Origin: Candidatus Defluviibacterium haderslevense
GTDB lineage: Bacteria > Bacteroidota > Bacteroidia > Chitinophagales > Saprospiraceae
Assembly (NCBI GenBank): GCA_016712225.1
Contig: JADJRL010000003.1
Coordinates: 3,051,501-3,115,500, forward strand
DNA length: 64,000 nt
Direction: 5' to 3'
Shown: piece after piece, positions 48,201 to 56,689 of the stretch
How the letters are laid out: every line of letters begins with the position of its first letter
Numbering within the stretch: the first letter of the stretch is position 1
Translations under genes and position numbers: made by a program
The notes under the pieces: generated by a model
Told to the model about the DNA's origin: nothing
Database searches by the model: none
Seen by the model: the letters and a program-made list of their open reading frames with translations, nothing else

Positions 48201-48757
48201 TCGATATACAAACTGCTCAAGTTAGTTTATTAGAAACCATTAAAGAAATTGAAGAAACTGCGACAGCTAATTTCTTAATGGCATTTAATCAGGTCAGGGT
48301 TCATTTTCAAGATGTTTTCAGATCTTTATTTACAAGTGATGATGATTGTGATTTAATCTTGTTGGATGAGAATGATCCTTTAGAATGTGATATTGATATT
48401 GTGGCCAAGCCTAAGGGTAAACGACCAAAATCCATCCACCAATTATCTGGAGGGGAGAAGACTTTGACTGCGATTGCACTATTGTTTTCATTGTACTTAT
48501 TAAAGCCGGCACCATTTTGTATTTTTGATGAAGTAGATGCACCGCTGGATGATATTAATATTGAAAAATTCAACACCATTATCCGTAAATTTTCTTCTGA
48601 CTCTCAATTTATTATCATTACTCATAATAAATTAACCATGGCTGAAGTAGATGTATTGTATGGTGTTTACATGGAACAGCAGGGTATTTCTAATGTGGCT
48701 GCTGTGGATTTTAGGAAGTATGAACATGATGTCGTACTTTCTGGAATGGAGAATTAA
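45203..48757 (+). CDS. smc: Chromosome segregation protein SMC
   Basis: The 1184-residue condensin subunit has Walker A GPNGSGKS (31-38), then IVDAIRWVLGEQ. The first coiled coil covers about 170-500. The hinge is near 505-660 (FPESIRFLNQNW, SLSGSIVKQKNTISGGSVG), followed by the returning coil. The C-terminal head has LSGGEKTLTAIALLFSLYLL, Walker B FCIFDEVDAPLDD and ITHNKLTM. SMC with ScpA/ScpB organises and separates chromosomes. It appears transcribed alone. Confidence 0.97.
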   Translation: MRLKNLEIKGFKSFADDTVIHFNEAVTGIVGPNGSGKSNIVDAIRWVLGEQKGRELRLEHMVDVIFNGTKKRKEAPLAQVTLTFENTKNLLPLDYHNISISRLLYRSGESEYRLNNVTCRLKDITSLFLDTGVGSDSYAIIALGMVEDILSNKENARRKMFEQAAGISKYKARKRESINKLKATNEDLARIEDLLFEINNNLVELEKQAKRTKKYFEMRDKYKSTGLLLAHISVQRLKEKIQGLNTQIEAEIIKVQDQEVLLHQSEADHEKFKKSHLDQEKNLGDFQRKVNEILDSIRLTESEIQIKEQKKLLIKNQQEHVLKSSMDAKSKIEVLKQDILLIETEIAKTTLEVDKVNAYSSGLGLEYTEIQSRYDGLKIGVDQYYAQKQQLEKQVFDLEKEIAIQLNQYENFDADTNRNKDELEQRTNEFKSIQQEIDDSNKRIQDIQVVIADISKAEEERQATLVTLRSQIDTQTQKIGEINRRKDAKKNEYELLKSMVEKMEGFPESIRFLNQNWRKDVPVLTDLIYTDEKYRSAIELYLESTLNYYVVHSESEAVHAIRLLFSNAKGKANFFILDKFKNEITEPVVIPGCISAYSLIEVDSIYKPLLNYLLKDVYIQEHDSQLEDVIKFPDEVSVISLSGSIVKQKNTISGGSVGLFEGKKLGRKKHLEKLEQDIKVLESEVLDMDRALTYLKNEQKKFDLINKQQELVAARKQESEYLQRLAQISTKQQHFNELKERIELRIQDNTEKQITLRKNQEEKSIDLSKAKSSYQELINSISQSDQVFDKVSLELSQSAAAFNQSKLEVMKWQNTLDNITKDLEYKTRQIDESSRQLDHDLKNLNNQESELVQLDLDLMELKKNLEDRFEFKKNMEADLSSLEQEYYTIRNTISEYEGKIRTAQRNISDIQSMTNSLKDQRSEFNYRIQSSYEKAMIEFNTNIDDFVPDQETEGMEEEQLRDRAMYYKVRLDNYGEINPLALEAYEEMKTRFDKIQEQRLDIQTAQVSLLETIKEIEETATANFLMAFNQVRVHFQDVFRSLFTSDDDCDLILLDENDPLECDIDIVAKPKGKRPKSIHQLSGGEKTLTAIALLFSLYLLKPAPFCIFDEVDAPLDDINIEKFNTIIRKFSSDSQFIIITHNKLTMAEVDVLYGVYMEQQGISNVAAVDFRKYEHDVVLSGMEN

Positions 48758-48856
48758 TTCGTATCAAAAGCAAAACAAAATACTTATTGGATTAATTTAA
48801 TAGGAATTGTTAATTGGTTACTATAAAGTGTTATAGATATCTCAAGAAACTATAAA

Positions 48857-49387
48857 ATGATAAAAAATCGTATATGTGTAGTAGTTGTTTTAATTATTTG
48901 CATGTTTAAGTGTAGAGTGGATGATTCAGGTAATCAAATATGTGGAAACACATCATTTTTTCCTGTGTTTTCTGATTACACATCAACTGACATCTTAGGA
49001 ATACAAACTGGATTATATGACTCAACTGATTGGGTTAATGATACAAATTGGTTAATATGTGAAGAAAATTTATTTCCACAATTTCAAAATTTGACAAAAG
49101 GGTTTGAAAAATACTCAAATATTCAAATTTCTCCAGCATTTCCAAATCCAACAAATTCATCAATAATATTTAACTATTCAAAAGAATCTGATGTGCGATT
49201 TAGCTTTAGGATTGTTAATAAGAATTTGAAAATTATTAGATCATTAGACTCTATCTATAATAATTCTGTTTTAATAAATGTAAAAGATGTTGTTTCGGCA
49301 TCAGATAAAATAGTAAGAATATATTATTTTTTTGAACGAAATGACAGTTGTTTGTATAAAGGACATGGAGATCTCAAAATTAATTAA
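48857..49387 (+). CDS. Small predicted lipoprotein or secreted protein, unknown function
   Basis: This 176-residue protein has a hydrophobic start (ICVVVVLIICMFKC) ending in Cys19, a possible lipoprotein site. Residues ~88-130 (ISPAFPNPTNSSIIFNYS) resemble the opening of a T9SS/FlgD-like Ig domain, but they lie inside the protein and not at the very end. Three further cysteines (Cys29, the LICEEN and SCLY cysteines) could form disulfides. The gene stands alone. Function unknown. Confidence 0.6.
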   Translation: MIKNRICVVVVLIICMFKCRVDDSGNQICGNTSFFPVFSDYTSTDILGIQTGLYDSTDWVNDTNWLICEENLFPQFQNLTKGFEKYSNIQISPAFPNPTNSSIIFNYSKESDVRFSFRIVNKNLKIIRSLDSIYNNSVLINVKDVVSASDKIVRIYYFFERNDSCLYKGHGDLKIN

Positions 49388-49526
49388 ATTACGCTATAAC
49401 ACAATCTTAAACAACAGTGAGTGAAATTTTTTCCCTAATGTTTAAAGTTAAATTACATAATTGACGTGATAACTTTGCTAAAAGAGATTCAGGCATGACT
49501 TTCGCTTAAATATTATTAACTTTTAG

Positions 49527-49976
49527 TCAGAAAGGATATTCCGGTAATGCGGTAATAAAGTCAAAACTTTGTGTTTCAAATCGAATAGCTGCTGCATAGG
49601 TATAGAGCCCATTGGTAATGCATAGATAGGGCGCTTTTAGAATCATGTTATATCTTGCAGCCTGATCAAAGGTAGATTGACCAAAATCGACCATAGGAGC
49701 TTTACATTCGATAAGGATATGTGGTTCAGCAGATTTGTTATAAACCACTAAATCAAATCTGCGTTTCATTTGATTATAGATCAGTTGTTTTTCTACTGCA
49801 ATTCGGGCCAGACTATAATTTAACTCTTGATTGAGGTATAAAATAAAAACTTGTCTGACGATTTCTTCCGGATTTTCATGTATCCATTTACGCCGAATGG
49901 GATCAAATATTTGTTGTTGACTATTTCTCTTTAATACTGGGATAAATTTGTTGAAATCAATGTTAAGCCCGTTCAT
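49527..49976 (-). CDS. HsdR N-terminal (HSDR_N) domain nuclease-like protein
   Basis: The 149-residue protein consists of the HSDR_N domain alone. Helices WIHENPEEIVRQVFILYLNQ and SLARIAVEKQLIYNQMK lead into the PD-(D/E)XK core RRFDLVVYN (Asp75) ... ILIECKAP (Glu90, Lys92), followed by QAARYNMILKAPYLCITNG. The nuclease residues look intact. No HsdM or HsdS is near, so it is not a normal type I system; stand-alone copies are widespread in Bacteroidota. It overlaps the upstream 766-residue protein by 14 bases, so the pair is translationally coupled. Confidence 0.9.
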   Translation of the reverse strand: MNGLNIDFNKFIPVLKRNSQQQIFDPIRRKWIHENPEEIVRQVFILYLNQELNYSLARIAVEKQLIYNQMKRRFDLVVYNKSAEPHILIECKAPMVDFGQSTFDQAARYNMILKAPYLCITNGLYTYAAAIRFETQSFDFITALPEYPF

Positions 49977-52263
49977 GTATTTTTATTTCATGGAATAGTT
50001 TTGAAGTGGACCGGAATAAGGAGTTGGTGTTGCGAGGCCAATAATTTTTATATTGCATAAATAGATGACTGTCAAAATGGATGATTTCAAATCCGGCATA
50101 TTCGAGGCATTTAATCAGATGCCATTGCCATTCTATTTGCTGCAAAGACAAGTTATGGTGAACCAACAATTGATCAATGATCCAAATGGATTTGTGAGTG
50201 CCTTTATGCATAAGTAATTCACTAAATTTCTCTATTGAGTTATGGCCATCCATATGCATTAGATTCCAATCTAAACCGGTCAGAGGTAGAATAATGGATT
50301 CCATTTGTTTTGGCAAAAAACTTAAACATAGTTGGTTAGAATTAATCCAGATTCTGATGTGATTAACATTAGATAATATAAAACTTGACAGTGCAAAAAT
50401 GTGTTTATTCATTTCAGAAGGATGCAATTCTGTCAATAGGTTTTTTAATTTGATCGGAGGTGCTTGACTGATTGCGATATTGAAATGTGCTTTAGCAGAC
50501 AATCCTTCATTTATGGTAATATAATGGTAGCTGGATTTTTCTAATTTTTGTTCATAAAGTTCGTCTTCTTTATGACTTAAGTTCCAAACTTCATCCCAAC
50601 CTACATGATTAAGTTGTGGGAAATATTCCTGATGTTGATGTTCTAAAATAATAATTGGAAAGAGTGTGGCAAGCGTTGGTAAGGAATGATAATATTCTTG
50701 TAATGAACTTGAATTGACTCGATTATTTTTAACCGATTCATATAAATTTGGATTCGATTGTGTTAGAGTTTGTATAGCCTCAAATTGTTTTTGTTCATAT
50801 AAAGATTGTATATAAGTTGGTAAATGATTTTTAAATTTTTTGATATGTTCTTTTATTCGATTTGTATGATCATTGAGGTATATAGAATCATGAATAAAGC
50901 TAGAACTTATACCTTGATTGTAATAAAAAAGATCCAGTTGAAGTCCCCATGAAGAATAGGGTGTTTGTCGTAATTGATCTAGAATATTTTTTTCAATTTC
51001 ATTAAAAGACTGATAGTGCTGCTTCCAATTAAAATAGACTTCAAAGTAAGTTTTTGAATTTAATATTTCTTTTGCATTAGAAATTGTAAATTTGATATCT
51101 TTTATATACTCGTGGATCGTTGTACTCTTCAGTGCAATAGGCTGTAAAAGTATCGAAATATTATTGATGTCTTTCAGCCAGTCATTTACCTCGGATAAGA
51201 TCAATTCAAACGATCTCTTATGAGTTTGAGAAAGTAGTTGACTTGGATTAATGTTTAGTTGTAATGAAAGCGTATGTTGATAAATGATTTGTTGAATTTG
51301 GGATAAGTTTAATTCTTCTATGGTTTGCATCCATGATAAATCAGCAAGTTGATGTTGTTGAGGGATGAATTCCAGAATTTTATTTTTAAATTTTGTTAAA
51401 GTATAATCATATTTTATTTTTAAAGCTGCGTCATATTTAACTTTTTGATTTATTTTAATTTGGACCAATGTATCATATAGTGGTAACAAATGATCTTGAA
51501 TATGACTTAAAGTACTCAATGTCCATTCATCTAAAAATAATTCTAAATGAGATAAAATGGCTTCTCCGGTTTTAATCCATGAATCTATAAAATGGGTAAT
51601 GTAAGTCCAGGCTTCTTCTGGTAAAAAGAGTTCAAATAATTTGTCATTGAGATGATTTAAAGGATGATTCAACGGTAAATTTCCTTGATGAATGGAAGTT
51701 GCAGATTCGATACCTTTTTTTAATCGCAAATATTGATGGTGGCTGATCAATTCATTTGAAAATAAGCGAAAGTTGATTTGGGTGGTATTAAGTTTAATCC
51801 ATCGACACAGTTGCTCTATGTAGTTTTCATGAGATGGATTGGTTTTATGATAGATATTTTCATAAATTTTAGCTAAGTGATGATATTGAATGGCAATTTG
51901 ATCAAGAATTTCATGAGTAGGGTCAATATCGAGTTTACCGGCAATCGTTTTAGGGGAAAATTCGATTAAGTGTTTTTCAATTTCTGAACGAGAATGCTTA
52001 AAAAACAGACTTAAATGGTTAATATTGAATTGATCTAAGAGTTCTTTAATTAATGTTACATCTTCTGCACTATCTACAAGTATCAGTGTTTTTCTGGAGG
52101 TTATAAGATTTCGGATAAGTTTATTGTGCAGCCATATTTTTTTTGCATTAGCATTGAGTGGTCTGATGTGGATATGAGACTCCGTTTCTGAAATCAACAT
52201 GGACTGAGCCACATCATCTGGCATAGGGTATAAATAAAGAAATAGATCTTGACGCATCGGCAA
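49963..52263 (-). CDS. Large protein resembling an SF1 (DUF4011-type) helicase with eroded ATPase motifs
   Basis: A 766-residue Gln/His/Leu-rich protein with no signal or membrane segment. By eye, IHIRPLNANAKKIWLHNKLI followed by ITSRKTLILVDSAEDVTLIK (about 31-73) lines up with the P-loop region of DUF4011-type SF1 helicases (GPPGTGKS ... RVLFVAEKxAAL). Only the lysine of the P-loop survives. At 535-545 FPIIILEHQHQ sits where those proteins have FDLVIFDEASQ, with Asp-Glu replaced by Glu-His. The C-terminus (IEWQWHLIKCLEYAGFEII) resembles the terminal nuclease segment (LExLGWRIxRIWS). The middle is helical. This reading is inference; ATPase activity looks lost. Confidence 0.5.
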   Translation of the reverse strand: MPMRQDLFLYLYPMPDDVAQSMLISETESHIHIRPLNANAKKIWLHNKLIRNLITSRKTLILVDSAEDVTLIKELLDQFNINHLSLFFKHSRSEIEKHLIEFSPKTIAGKLDIDPTHEILDQIAIQYHHLAKIYENIYHKTNPSHENYIEQLCRWIKLNTTQINFRLFSNELISHHQYLRLKKGIESATSIHQGNLPLNHPLNHLNDKLFELFLPEEAWTYITHFIDSWIKTGEAILSHLELFLDEWTLSTLSHIQDHLLPLYDTLVQIKINQKVKYDAALKIKYDYTLTKFKNKILEFIPQQHQLADLSWMQTIEELNLSQIQQIIYQHTLSLQLNINPSQLLSQTHKRSFELILSEVNDWLKDINNISILLQPIALKSTTIHEYIKDIKFTISNAKEILNSKTYFEVYFNWKQHYQSFNEIEKNILDQLRQTPYSSWGLQLDLFYYNQGISSSFIHDSIYLNDHTNRIKEHIKKFKNHLPTYIQSLYEQKQFEAIQTLTQSNPNLYESVKNNRVNSSSLQEYYHSLPTLATLFPIIILEHQHQEYFPQLNHVGWDEVWNLSHKEDELYEQKLEKSSYHYITINEGLSAKAHFNIAISQAPPIKLKNLLTELHPSEMNKHIFALSSFILSNVNHIRIWINSNQLCLSFLPKQMESIILPLTGLDWNLMHMDGHNSIEKFSELLMHKGTHKSIWIIDQLLVHHNLSLQQIEWQWHLIKCLEYAGFEIIHFDSHLFMQYKNYWPRNTNSLFRSTSKLFHEIKIHERA

Positions 52264-52640
52264 AGGTCATATTAAAGATACAAATATATATAAATATTTT
52301 ATATATGTATGTTATTTTAATAAAATTTTTATTTCTTTTGGGGAATTATTTATGGTTAACTGATCTTTTGAGGCCTTTTCCTTGAAAAGTGCAGTTTTAT
52401 ACCTGTTTTGAATTCAATCTTTCCCATTTATTCTATTGTATTTACTATGAGTCCCTTTTAACTTTCGGAGTAAGAACACATTTTTGGCTGAATTTGTAGA
52501 TATCTTGAAAAATGCCTACCATACAGTAATTAGAAATTCAAATTAAATTCGAAGAGATATTGTTGAATTGATTCATCATGAGGAAACTTACTAAGTCAAA
52601 AGAGATTGGTTTTTTAATTTTAAACAGTACAAAAAATATT
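52264..52640. other. Intergenic region, nothing recognised
   Basis: AT-rich 377 bases between two minus-strand genes. It contains neither a convincing terminator nor an RNA gene; presumably the promoter of the 766-residue protein gene lies here. Confidence 0.5.
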
Positions 52641-53882
52641 TTAAGCGGTTCTCTTTAATTCTAAAACCGTAATTTCTGGCCAGATTCCAACCCGACCTGC
52701 AAAAGCAAGAAATCCAAATCCACGATTAATGTATATAGATCGTTCAAATTCTGTTTTTAAACCAGCCCAATGCGCATATCTGAATTGTACTGGACTCCAT
52801 TTGAATCCTGGAATTTCAACTCCCATTTGGGCGCCGTGAGTATGTCCGGATAAAGTTAAATTGATTTTGTTGGGATGTTGCTTTACTTCCTGCTCCCAAT
52901 GTGAAGGATCATGTGACAATAAAATTTTAAAATCTGTAGCATTGAGTCCGTTTAATGATTTTTCCAAATTTCCTCTTTTGCCGAAGCCAACTCCCCAGTT
53001 TTCTACACCAAGTAAATAGATCTTCTCACCATTTTTTTCAATTGTAATATGTTCATCCAACAAGAGTGAAAAACCCATTTTAGAATGTTGTTTTTTTAAT
53101 AAATTCAAATTAGCTACTTTTTCAGCATCATTGGGCCAAGAGATGTAATCTCCATAATCATGATTTCCTAGGATAGAATACTTTCCATGTGGTGCTTCAA
53201 TTTTAGAAAAAAGATCAAGATAAGGCTCGATTTCTGTTGCTACATTGTTGACTAGATCGCCTGTGAAAACAAATAAATCAGATTGTTGTCCCTTTGCCAA
53301 TTCAACACCTTTTTTTACACTTTCTATATCATCAAAACTACCCGAATGAATGTCTGATATTTGTGTAATGGTAAATCCTTCAAATGTTTCCGGCAAATTG
53401 TCGAAATATAAAATTTGTCTGTGAACTTTATAATTGTATTTACCTTTGGTGACGCCATATAAAAAAGCTACAAATGGCACACTGGCAATCCCTAAAGCAA
53501 CTTGACTAAAGAATAATCTTCTTGATGGTAAAAATGGTGAATCGGAATGATTTGTAGAAGAAAATTGTGATACTGTGCCCTGGATTAATCTAAAGAGGTC
53601 TTCAGAAAATAATATAATAATGAAAAATATTTTCGTTACAAAAAGGGTGACAAACATGTTTAATGCCCACTTCGATATAGCACTCATTGAATGCGTTTGG
53701 CGAAATTGGTACATTCCATATAACAAGATAATAAAACTTCCCCAAGTAATAAACCAATATGAGTACTGGATAAATAGCGCCCAGGATGAGTTATTTAAAC
53801 TGGTTGTAAGAACCTTAATTCCTTGCAAGGCATAAACATCTATAAGTATTAAAACAATAATAAGTAGGAAGAAAAAAATCAT
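52641..53882 (-). CDS. Membrane-anchored metallophosphoesterase (YkuE-like)
   Basis: The 413-residue protein has about three to four N-terminal membrane segments (residues 1-95) and a Tat-like stretch at 120-145 (SRRLFFSQVALGIASVPFV). The calcineurin-like domain then carries all metal motifs: ISDIHSG (Asp177, His179), VFTGDLVNN, LGNHDYG and LSGHTHGAQ. YkuE-type enzymes are often UDP-diacylglucosamine or other phosphodiesterases outside or at the membrane. The substrate here is not deducible. Confidence 0.92.
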   Translation of the reverse strand: MIFFFLLIIVLILIDVYALQGIKVLTTSLNNSSWALFIQYSYWFITWGSFIILLYGMYQFRQTHSMSAISKWALNMFVTLFVTKIFFIIILFSEDLFRLIQGTVSQFSSTNHSDSPFLPSRRLFFSQVALGIASVPFVAFLYGVTKGKYNYKVHRQILYFDNLPETFEGFTITQISDIHSGSFDDIESVKKGVELAKGQQSDLFVFTGDLVNNVATEIEPYLDLFSKIEAPHGKYSILGNHDYGDYISWPNDAEKVANLNLLKKQHSKMGFSLLLDEHITIEKNGEKIYLLGVENWGVGFGKRGNLEKSLNGLNATDFKILLSHDPSHWEQEVKQHPNKINLTLSGHTHGAQMGVEIPGFKWSPVQFRYAHWAGLKTEFERSIYINRGFGFLAFAGRVGIWPEITVLELKRTA

Positions 53883-54048
53883 ATGAACCTTGTATTAGTG
53901 TAGGAATATACGATAAACTAATTTTAGGTGTTTAAGGTTCAATTTTGTGGAAGCAAAAATAATTTAAATAGATCTTAAAGAATTTATTTTAAATATATAA
54001 GATTGAAATTGAAGATCTATAAATCTTTATCTTTTTTGAAAATTAGGG

Positions 54049-54093
54049 CAAAAAAAAATCTTAATACGATTTGAAACAAACCGTATTAAGATT
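54049..54093 (-). terminator. Strong Rho-independent terminator
   Basis: AATCTTAATACG (54057-54068) pairs perfectly with CGTATTAAGATT (54082-54093) around a 13-base loop. On the minus strand the stem is followed by eight T residues. It lies 16 bases past the stop of the gene at 54110-54442. Confidence 0.85.
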
Positions 54094-54109
54094 AAAAATT
54101 GGATTGAAA

Positions 54110-54442
54110 TTACTTAGCTTTAGGCGCAGCAGCTTTAGAGTCAGTTACAACAGGTTTAGTTGTTGGTTTTACTGCTTTTTTTGTTGTTTTTGGAGCAGCA
54201 CATGCTGATGTACATGCATGACCTTTTTCTCCATGAGCGTATACGTGAGTTCCTGTTTTGCAAGCAGCAGTACAAACGTGTTCAACTGGTTTAGCAACTT
54301 CTTTATCTGCAGGTGTTGCAGTTGTCGCTTTAGTAGTTGTCGCTTTAGTAGTTGTCGCAGGAGCTGTAGTAGCTGCTGGAGTTTGTGCTTGAACTGCAGC
54401 AAAAAAACAAAAAGCGCTTAATAATAAAAAAAACTTTTTCAT
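54110..54442 (-). CDS. Small secreted Ala/Thr/Lys-rich protein with Cys/His cluster
   Basis: This 110-residue protein has a clear signal peptide (FFLLLSAFCFFAAVQAQ). A Thr/Ala/Lys low-complexity run with ATTTK repeats follows, encoded by a 15-bp tandem DNA repeat near 54316-54360. A Cys/His cluster sits at 54-82 (HVCTAACKTGTHVYAHGEKG, then HACTSAC). The two C-T-x-A-C motifs and the interspersed histidines suggest metal binding, but no family was recognised. The strong terminator and single-gene layout suggest a well-expressed monocistronic mRNA. Confidence 0.75.
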   Translation of the reverse strand: MKKFFLLLSAFCFFAAVQAQTPAATTAPATTTKATTTKATTATPADKEVAKPVEHVCTAACKTGTHVYAHGEKGHACTSACAAPKTTKKAVKPTTKPVVTDSKAAAPKAK

Positions 54443-54740
54443 TGAATTAAATTTATGTGATTAAAAAAAATGTTTCCGTTGAAAGATCCAAAATACCAAT
54501 AATACAGCAAAGTTACTAGGATCTCTATTATATATCAAAATACTTAAATTGGTTATCATTAAAATTAGGTTAAAATCTATTTTCTATTAACAAATTATTT
54601 GATTTTTGATTAATGTTTAATGTGTTGAGTAATACAATAGACCAAAATTAAATATGTACTAATAAGTTTTTTTGTTATAATTAATAAATAAAAGAACGTA
54701 GGTTGTCTAGAAGTAGTATAATTAGTTACTTAATATAAGG

Positions 54741-55157
54741 TTAATGATTCCAAATGTATTCTTTTTTGTTCATTAGTAAGGCCTCACCGGTAAAGGTTTT
54801 TTCACCGTTCCGGACGTCAAAAATAGCACAATCGTAGAGAATACGGTTCTTTTCAGGAAATATTTCTTTTACTGTAATTATGGCTTCATAATCAATATCG
54901 ACAAACATGGGTTTGAGCCATTGCATGGTTTGTTTCATATAAATATGACCATCTGCCTTCCAAAGGGCACCAAATATCTTAGTAAATACACTGCCTCCTA
55001 AAAAGCCGTGAATTATATTGCGACCAAATGGGCTCTGGGCACCTGCTATGGGATCAATGTGTAATGGATTGATATCACCGGTAACTTGGGCAAATAGATT
55101 TACTTGTTCCTGGGTAAATTTGAATTGATGCTTGAATTGGTCTCCTAACTGAATCAT
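54741..55157 (-). CDS. MaoC-like (R)-specific enoyl-CoA hydratase (PhaJ type)
   Basis: The 138-residue single hot-dog domain has the hydratase-2 motif FAQVTGDINPLHIDPIAGAQ, with the Asp/His catalytic pair, and RNIIHGFLGGSVFTK. PhaJ enzymes convert enoyl-CoA from beta-oxidation into (R)-3-hydroxyacyl-CoA, the substrate of PHA synthase. Divergent placement 40-130 bases from phaE strongly supports that role here, although MaoC proteins are diverse. Confidence 0.85.
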   Translation of the reverse strand: MIQLGDQFKHQFKFTQEQVNLFAQVTGDINPLHIDPIAGAQSPFGRNIIHGFLGGSVFTKIFGALWKADGHIYMKQTMQWLKPMFVDIDYEAIITVKEIFPEKNRILYDCAIFDVRNGEKTFTGEALLMNKKEYIWNH

Positions 55158-55204
55158 GATAAGCTTATTTTATCAGTAAATGGGTCTTTTTTTTCCTTTT
55201 GTCG

Positions 55205-55212
55205 TATATTTG
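55205..55212 (+). promoter_or_regulatory. Candidate -7 box for phaE-phaC
   Basis: TATATTTG lies in the gap between the divergent phaJ and phaE genes. Its position argues against a start at the TTG at 55199 and for the ATG at 55292 (or 55262). Confidence 0.45.
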
Positions 55213-55291
55213 CGCCACAAAATATAAATTTTTGTTGAATTCGCCTGAATTCAATCATTTCATGTCAATTTTTTCAAATAAAATATTTTTA

Positions 55292-56620
55292 ATGGATAGT
55301 AATAATTCAAATTTTTTTCAACAATGGTTTGATAACCAGATGGAATGGAGTAAAAAAATGTTTAACAATAATGAAACCAAAGAAGGTCAGCCTAAGTCTA
55401 ATACAGATGATTGGATCAATAAATGGCAAGATTGGACCAACAGCGATTTTTCTTCCTGGACTAATCTAATGAAAGGGAATCCATACCATTCTCTGATGGA
55501 CCAACATCCATTATCCCATATGGGAGACTTATCATCTAAAATGAAGGAGGGTTTGAACCAGTGGGGAACATTTACTAAACAGTATTTTGATGCTATGAAT
55601 ATCCAGGATCAGGATTGGTATAAACAGTTCCAAAATATGACTTCCGCCGAGTCTTTTAAAGGAATGGGTAGTTTAAAGGAGAGTTTTGGTAAATTTTTTG
55701 AATTGTGGAGTCCAATGATAAAAAGCATTCAAAATAATACATTTTCGATGGATCATTTTGCAAGAATGTTTGATGCTGAAAAATTCAAAAGTTTTATTGA
55801 TAGTAGTTTTAAATTTTTACCGGACGAGGCAAAAAAACTTATGGATCAAATGAGTCAAGGATTTCTACAAGGAATGAAGCAAATGAGTGAAATGAATCTG
55901 AATCCTTCCAATGGTTTAAATTTTAAAATGCCCAATATGTCTGGTTCAGGAATGCCAAATGCAACGCATATCTGGGATATGTATAATACTTGGAGAAATT
56001 CAATGAATGAACAAATATTGCCATTGACAAAACTTATGCAAGGCAACGCTTCTGTTGAAAAGGCTAAGATTTGGAGTGATATTATTGATATGTCTGTGGA
56101 GCATAATTTGAAAAGCACTCAAATGCAAATGATGACTTACAAAGCAAGTGCACAAGCCATGGAACGTGTAGCTAAACATGTTGCAGAAAAAGTTCAAAAA
56201 GGAGAGAAGGTTGAAAGTATGGTAGGATTGTATCAGTACTATTTAATGTCCGGAGATACCGTGTTTACAGAATTATTTGAAAGTGATGAATACAGTAAGA
56301 TTATGACAGAAGTCAGCAGTCTGAAACAAAGAATCAAAGCGGCCGTTGATATCGAAATGGAAAAAACTTTTTTTGTTAATATGCCAGTTGCCACCCGAAC
56401 AGAAATGGATGAGGTGTACAAAACTATTTATGAATTAAAAAAGACAGTAAGAAATTTAGAACGCGCACTATCCGAAAAGAATACTCCACCAAATAACGAA
56501 ATTAAAAAGGAAGAAAAACAAATTCAAGTTGAGGTAAAGTCTCCGATTACACCATCGGAAATTAAAAAACCTCAAGCCAGTAAATCAAATTCTAAATCTC
56601 CTTCAAAACGGAAAAAATAA
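55292..56620 (+). CDS. phaE: Class III PHA synthase subunit PhaE
   Basis: About 442 residues from the ATG at 55292 (MDSNNSNFFQQWFDNQMEWS); an ATG at 55262 is the alternative. PhaE features are the Trp/Met-rich amphipathic N-terminus (WINKWQDWTNSDFSSWTNLM), a long helical middle, and the C-terminal block VDIEMEKTFFVNMPVATRTE then DEVYKTIYELKKTVRNLE. The extreme C-terminus is a Lys/Ser/Pro-rich basic tail. PhaE is the non-catalytic partner of PhaC in class III synthases. It precedes phaC by 69 bases. Confidence 0.88.
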   Translation: MDSNNSNFFQQWFDNQMEWSKKMFNNNETKEGQPKSNTDDWINKWQDWTNSDFSSWTNLMKGNPYHSLMDQHPLSHMGDLSSKMKEGLNQWGTFTKQYFDAMNIQDQDWYKQFQNMTSAESFKGMGSLKESFGKFFELWSPMIKSIQNNTFSMDHFARMFDAEKFKSFIDSSFKFLPDEAKKLMDQMSQGFLQGMKQMSEMNLNPSNGLNFKMPNMSGSGMPNATHIWDMYNTWRNSMNEQILPLTKLMQGNASVEKAKIWSDIIDMSVEHNLKSTQMQMMTYKASAQAMERVAKHVAEKVQKGEKVESMVGLYQYYLMSGDTVFTELFESDEYSKIMTEVSSLKQRIKAAVDIEMEKTFFVNMPVATRTEMDEVYKTIYELKKTVRNLERALSEKNTPPNNEIKKEEKQIQVEVKSPITPSEIKKPQASKSNSKSPSKRKK

Positions 56621-56689
56621 ATAGGATTTAAAGGTGATGCTCAACTTTAATTCTTAAACCCAATAAATTAACCATTTAATTCAAAATAT

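Noticed and set aside
49527..49976. Type I restriction system
   Set aside because: Only the HSDR_N domain is present; no motor domain, HsdM or HsdS nearby.
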